Source: Lates calcarifer (lineage: Eukaryota; Chordata; Actinopteri; Centropomidae). From it: a DNA stretch of 64,000 nt. Below are positions 63,070 to 64,000 of this stretch, piece after piece. The notes under the pieces were generated by a model that was given only the letters and a program-made list of their open reading frames with translations, was not told the DNA's origin and did not search any database. The stretch covers positions 14,747,543 to 14,811,542 of the forward strand of contig NC_066844.1 in assembly GCF_001640805.2 (NCBI RefSeq). The letters are read 5' to 3'. The position numbers and the translations under genes were made by a program. How positions within the stretch are numbered: position 1 is the stretch's first letter; every line of letters starts with the position of its first letter.

Positions 63070-63960
63070 CCCAACTTACCATACTTGAAAATGTAAATGT
63101 ATAGATTCTTTTTTCACTACAAGGATGTGTACATGTAAATTGTTCTGTTCAAGCAGTTGTTAAGGGAGCAATCCAAATTATTTTTATTTATATATTTTTG
63201 TTTGCCTTTCAGGGCTCACACACTGCCCCCAGCACACAGTGGTCTTTGAAACATTATAAATGTAGAAGACTGGCAGCAGATAGTTAGTAACCACTAGAGG
63301 GGGCAGTTTAAAAAAATGTATACTGCATATTCATGCACTTTGTTGCAGTCTGTAGAGAGCTGTCAGTATAAAGATCTTAAGAGCATGCCTGAGTGTCAAA
63401 AAACATACACATAGTGTAAAGGACAACAGTATAACAGTTTCAACAACTGCAAAAATGTAACCCATGTTAATGAACCACCTCAGTTTTAGATTAGAAGACT
63501 GTTGACAGAAATGTCTGTAAATTACTTATTTTGTATTCTATGTTAATTTATTTGTTATTCTAATGTTGCCTGCTGTATACTGCAAAGCAAATAACAAATA
63601 CAAACATTTTAAATGAGCTGTTTCTATGGATATACTGTGGTCTAAATTAGTTTTGAAGCGCTCTGCAATCTGTTAGCATAGGTCTGACTGTAGGTTGAGT
63701 AGGTAAGTAGGGTTTAAACTGAGAACTTAATATCTGAAACTCACCATCAAATAATACAATCTTGAGAAACTGATGGTCACAGACAGTGCCATCTTAAGTT
63801 TTACAGTTGCCTCAGAGGAACTTGTCTATGTGTTTGATTAGTTTTGGTATATGTAAATATGTAAAGACTACAGTTTGTCAGCTTGATGCTGACTGTACTT
63901 TTAACTGTAATAGACAGCTGCAGCACATTTTAATATTAAATAACTTTTTATGTATGAAAT
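63070..63960 (+). other. zmynd8: zmynd8 3' untranslated region
   Basis: AT-rich sequence after the stop codon. ATTAAA at 63935-63940 is the best poly(A) signal I see in the window; the transcript may extend beyond it. Confidence 0.5.
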
Positions 63961-64000
63961 CTGAAGAAGAGGCTAAATACAGACTTATGACAGGATAAAA

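Noticed and set aside
63291..63306. CTCF-like CCACTAGAGGGGGCAG in the zmynd8 3' region
   Set aside because: It has two extra G relative to the consensus spacing, so the match is poor.

Overview
The window is nuclear DNA of a teleost fish. It holds spliced genes with GT-AG introns, vertebrate-specific families (Id1, an NCOA3/SRC-3 coactivator, ZMYND8), many CA/GT and GA microsatellites, and remnants of Tc1-like and MITE elements of types familiar from fish. No bacterial, organellar or viral gene was recognised. The species cannot be named from the sequence alone.

Layout. Positions 1-8600 are intergenic, with microsatellites and one MITE copy. A GC-rich block at about 8690-8980 resembles the BMP-response element of vertebrate Id1 genes. 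It lies about 1 kb upstream of id1 (+ strand, two coding exons, CDS 10107-10752, 132 aa). Positions 11340-14200 hold a second GC-rich candidate regulatory island and two more MITE copies. The ncoa3 gene fills the minus strand from its last exon (about 14.2-16.1 kb) to a promoter near 43.45 kb. It has 21 coding exons and a predicted 1540 aa, with a first intron of about 17.4 kb. A 5 kb AT-rich intergenic region with a decayed Tc1-like transposon follows. zmynd8 then runs on the plus strand from a tiny first coding exon at 48963 to a stop at 63069. It has 20 coding exons and about 1208 aa, with PHD, bromodomain, PWWP and MYND modules.

How the genes relate. ncoa3 and zmynd8 are divergent neighbours, the arrangement I recall for human chromosome 20. 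id1 is convergent with ncoa3. Id1 is a dominant-negative HLH protein under BMP control. NCOA3 is a p160 nuclear-receptor coactivator that recruits CBP/p300. ZMYND8 is a chromatin reader. All three act on transcription in the nucleus, but nothing in the sequence shows co-regulation.

Most notable. (1) A close match to the known Id1 BMP-response element. (2) Two places inside zmynd8 exons where conserved protein continues only after a one-base shift, plus one ncoa3 splice junction needing a non-obvious acceptor. All three have the same sign, so consensus errors or real lesions should be separated. (3) A Met-Asn-Gln tandem repeat in ncoa3. (4) Recognisable promoter motifs: a ZNF143-type site at ncoa3 and CCAAT boxes at zmynd8. 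I found no convincing wholly new system; the window looks like an ordinary vertebrate gene neighbourhood with several checkable oddities.
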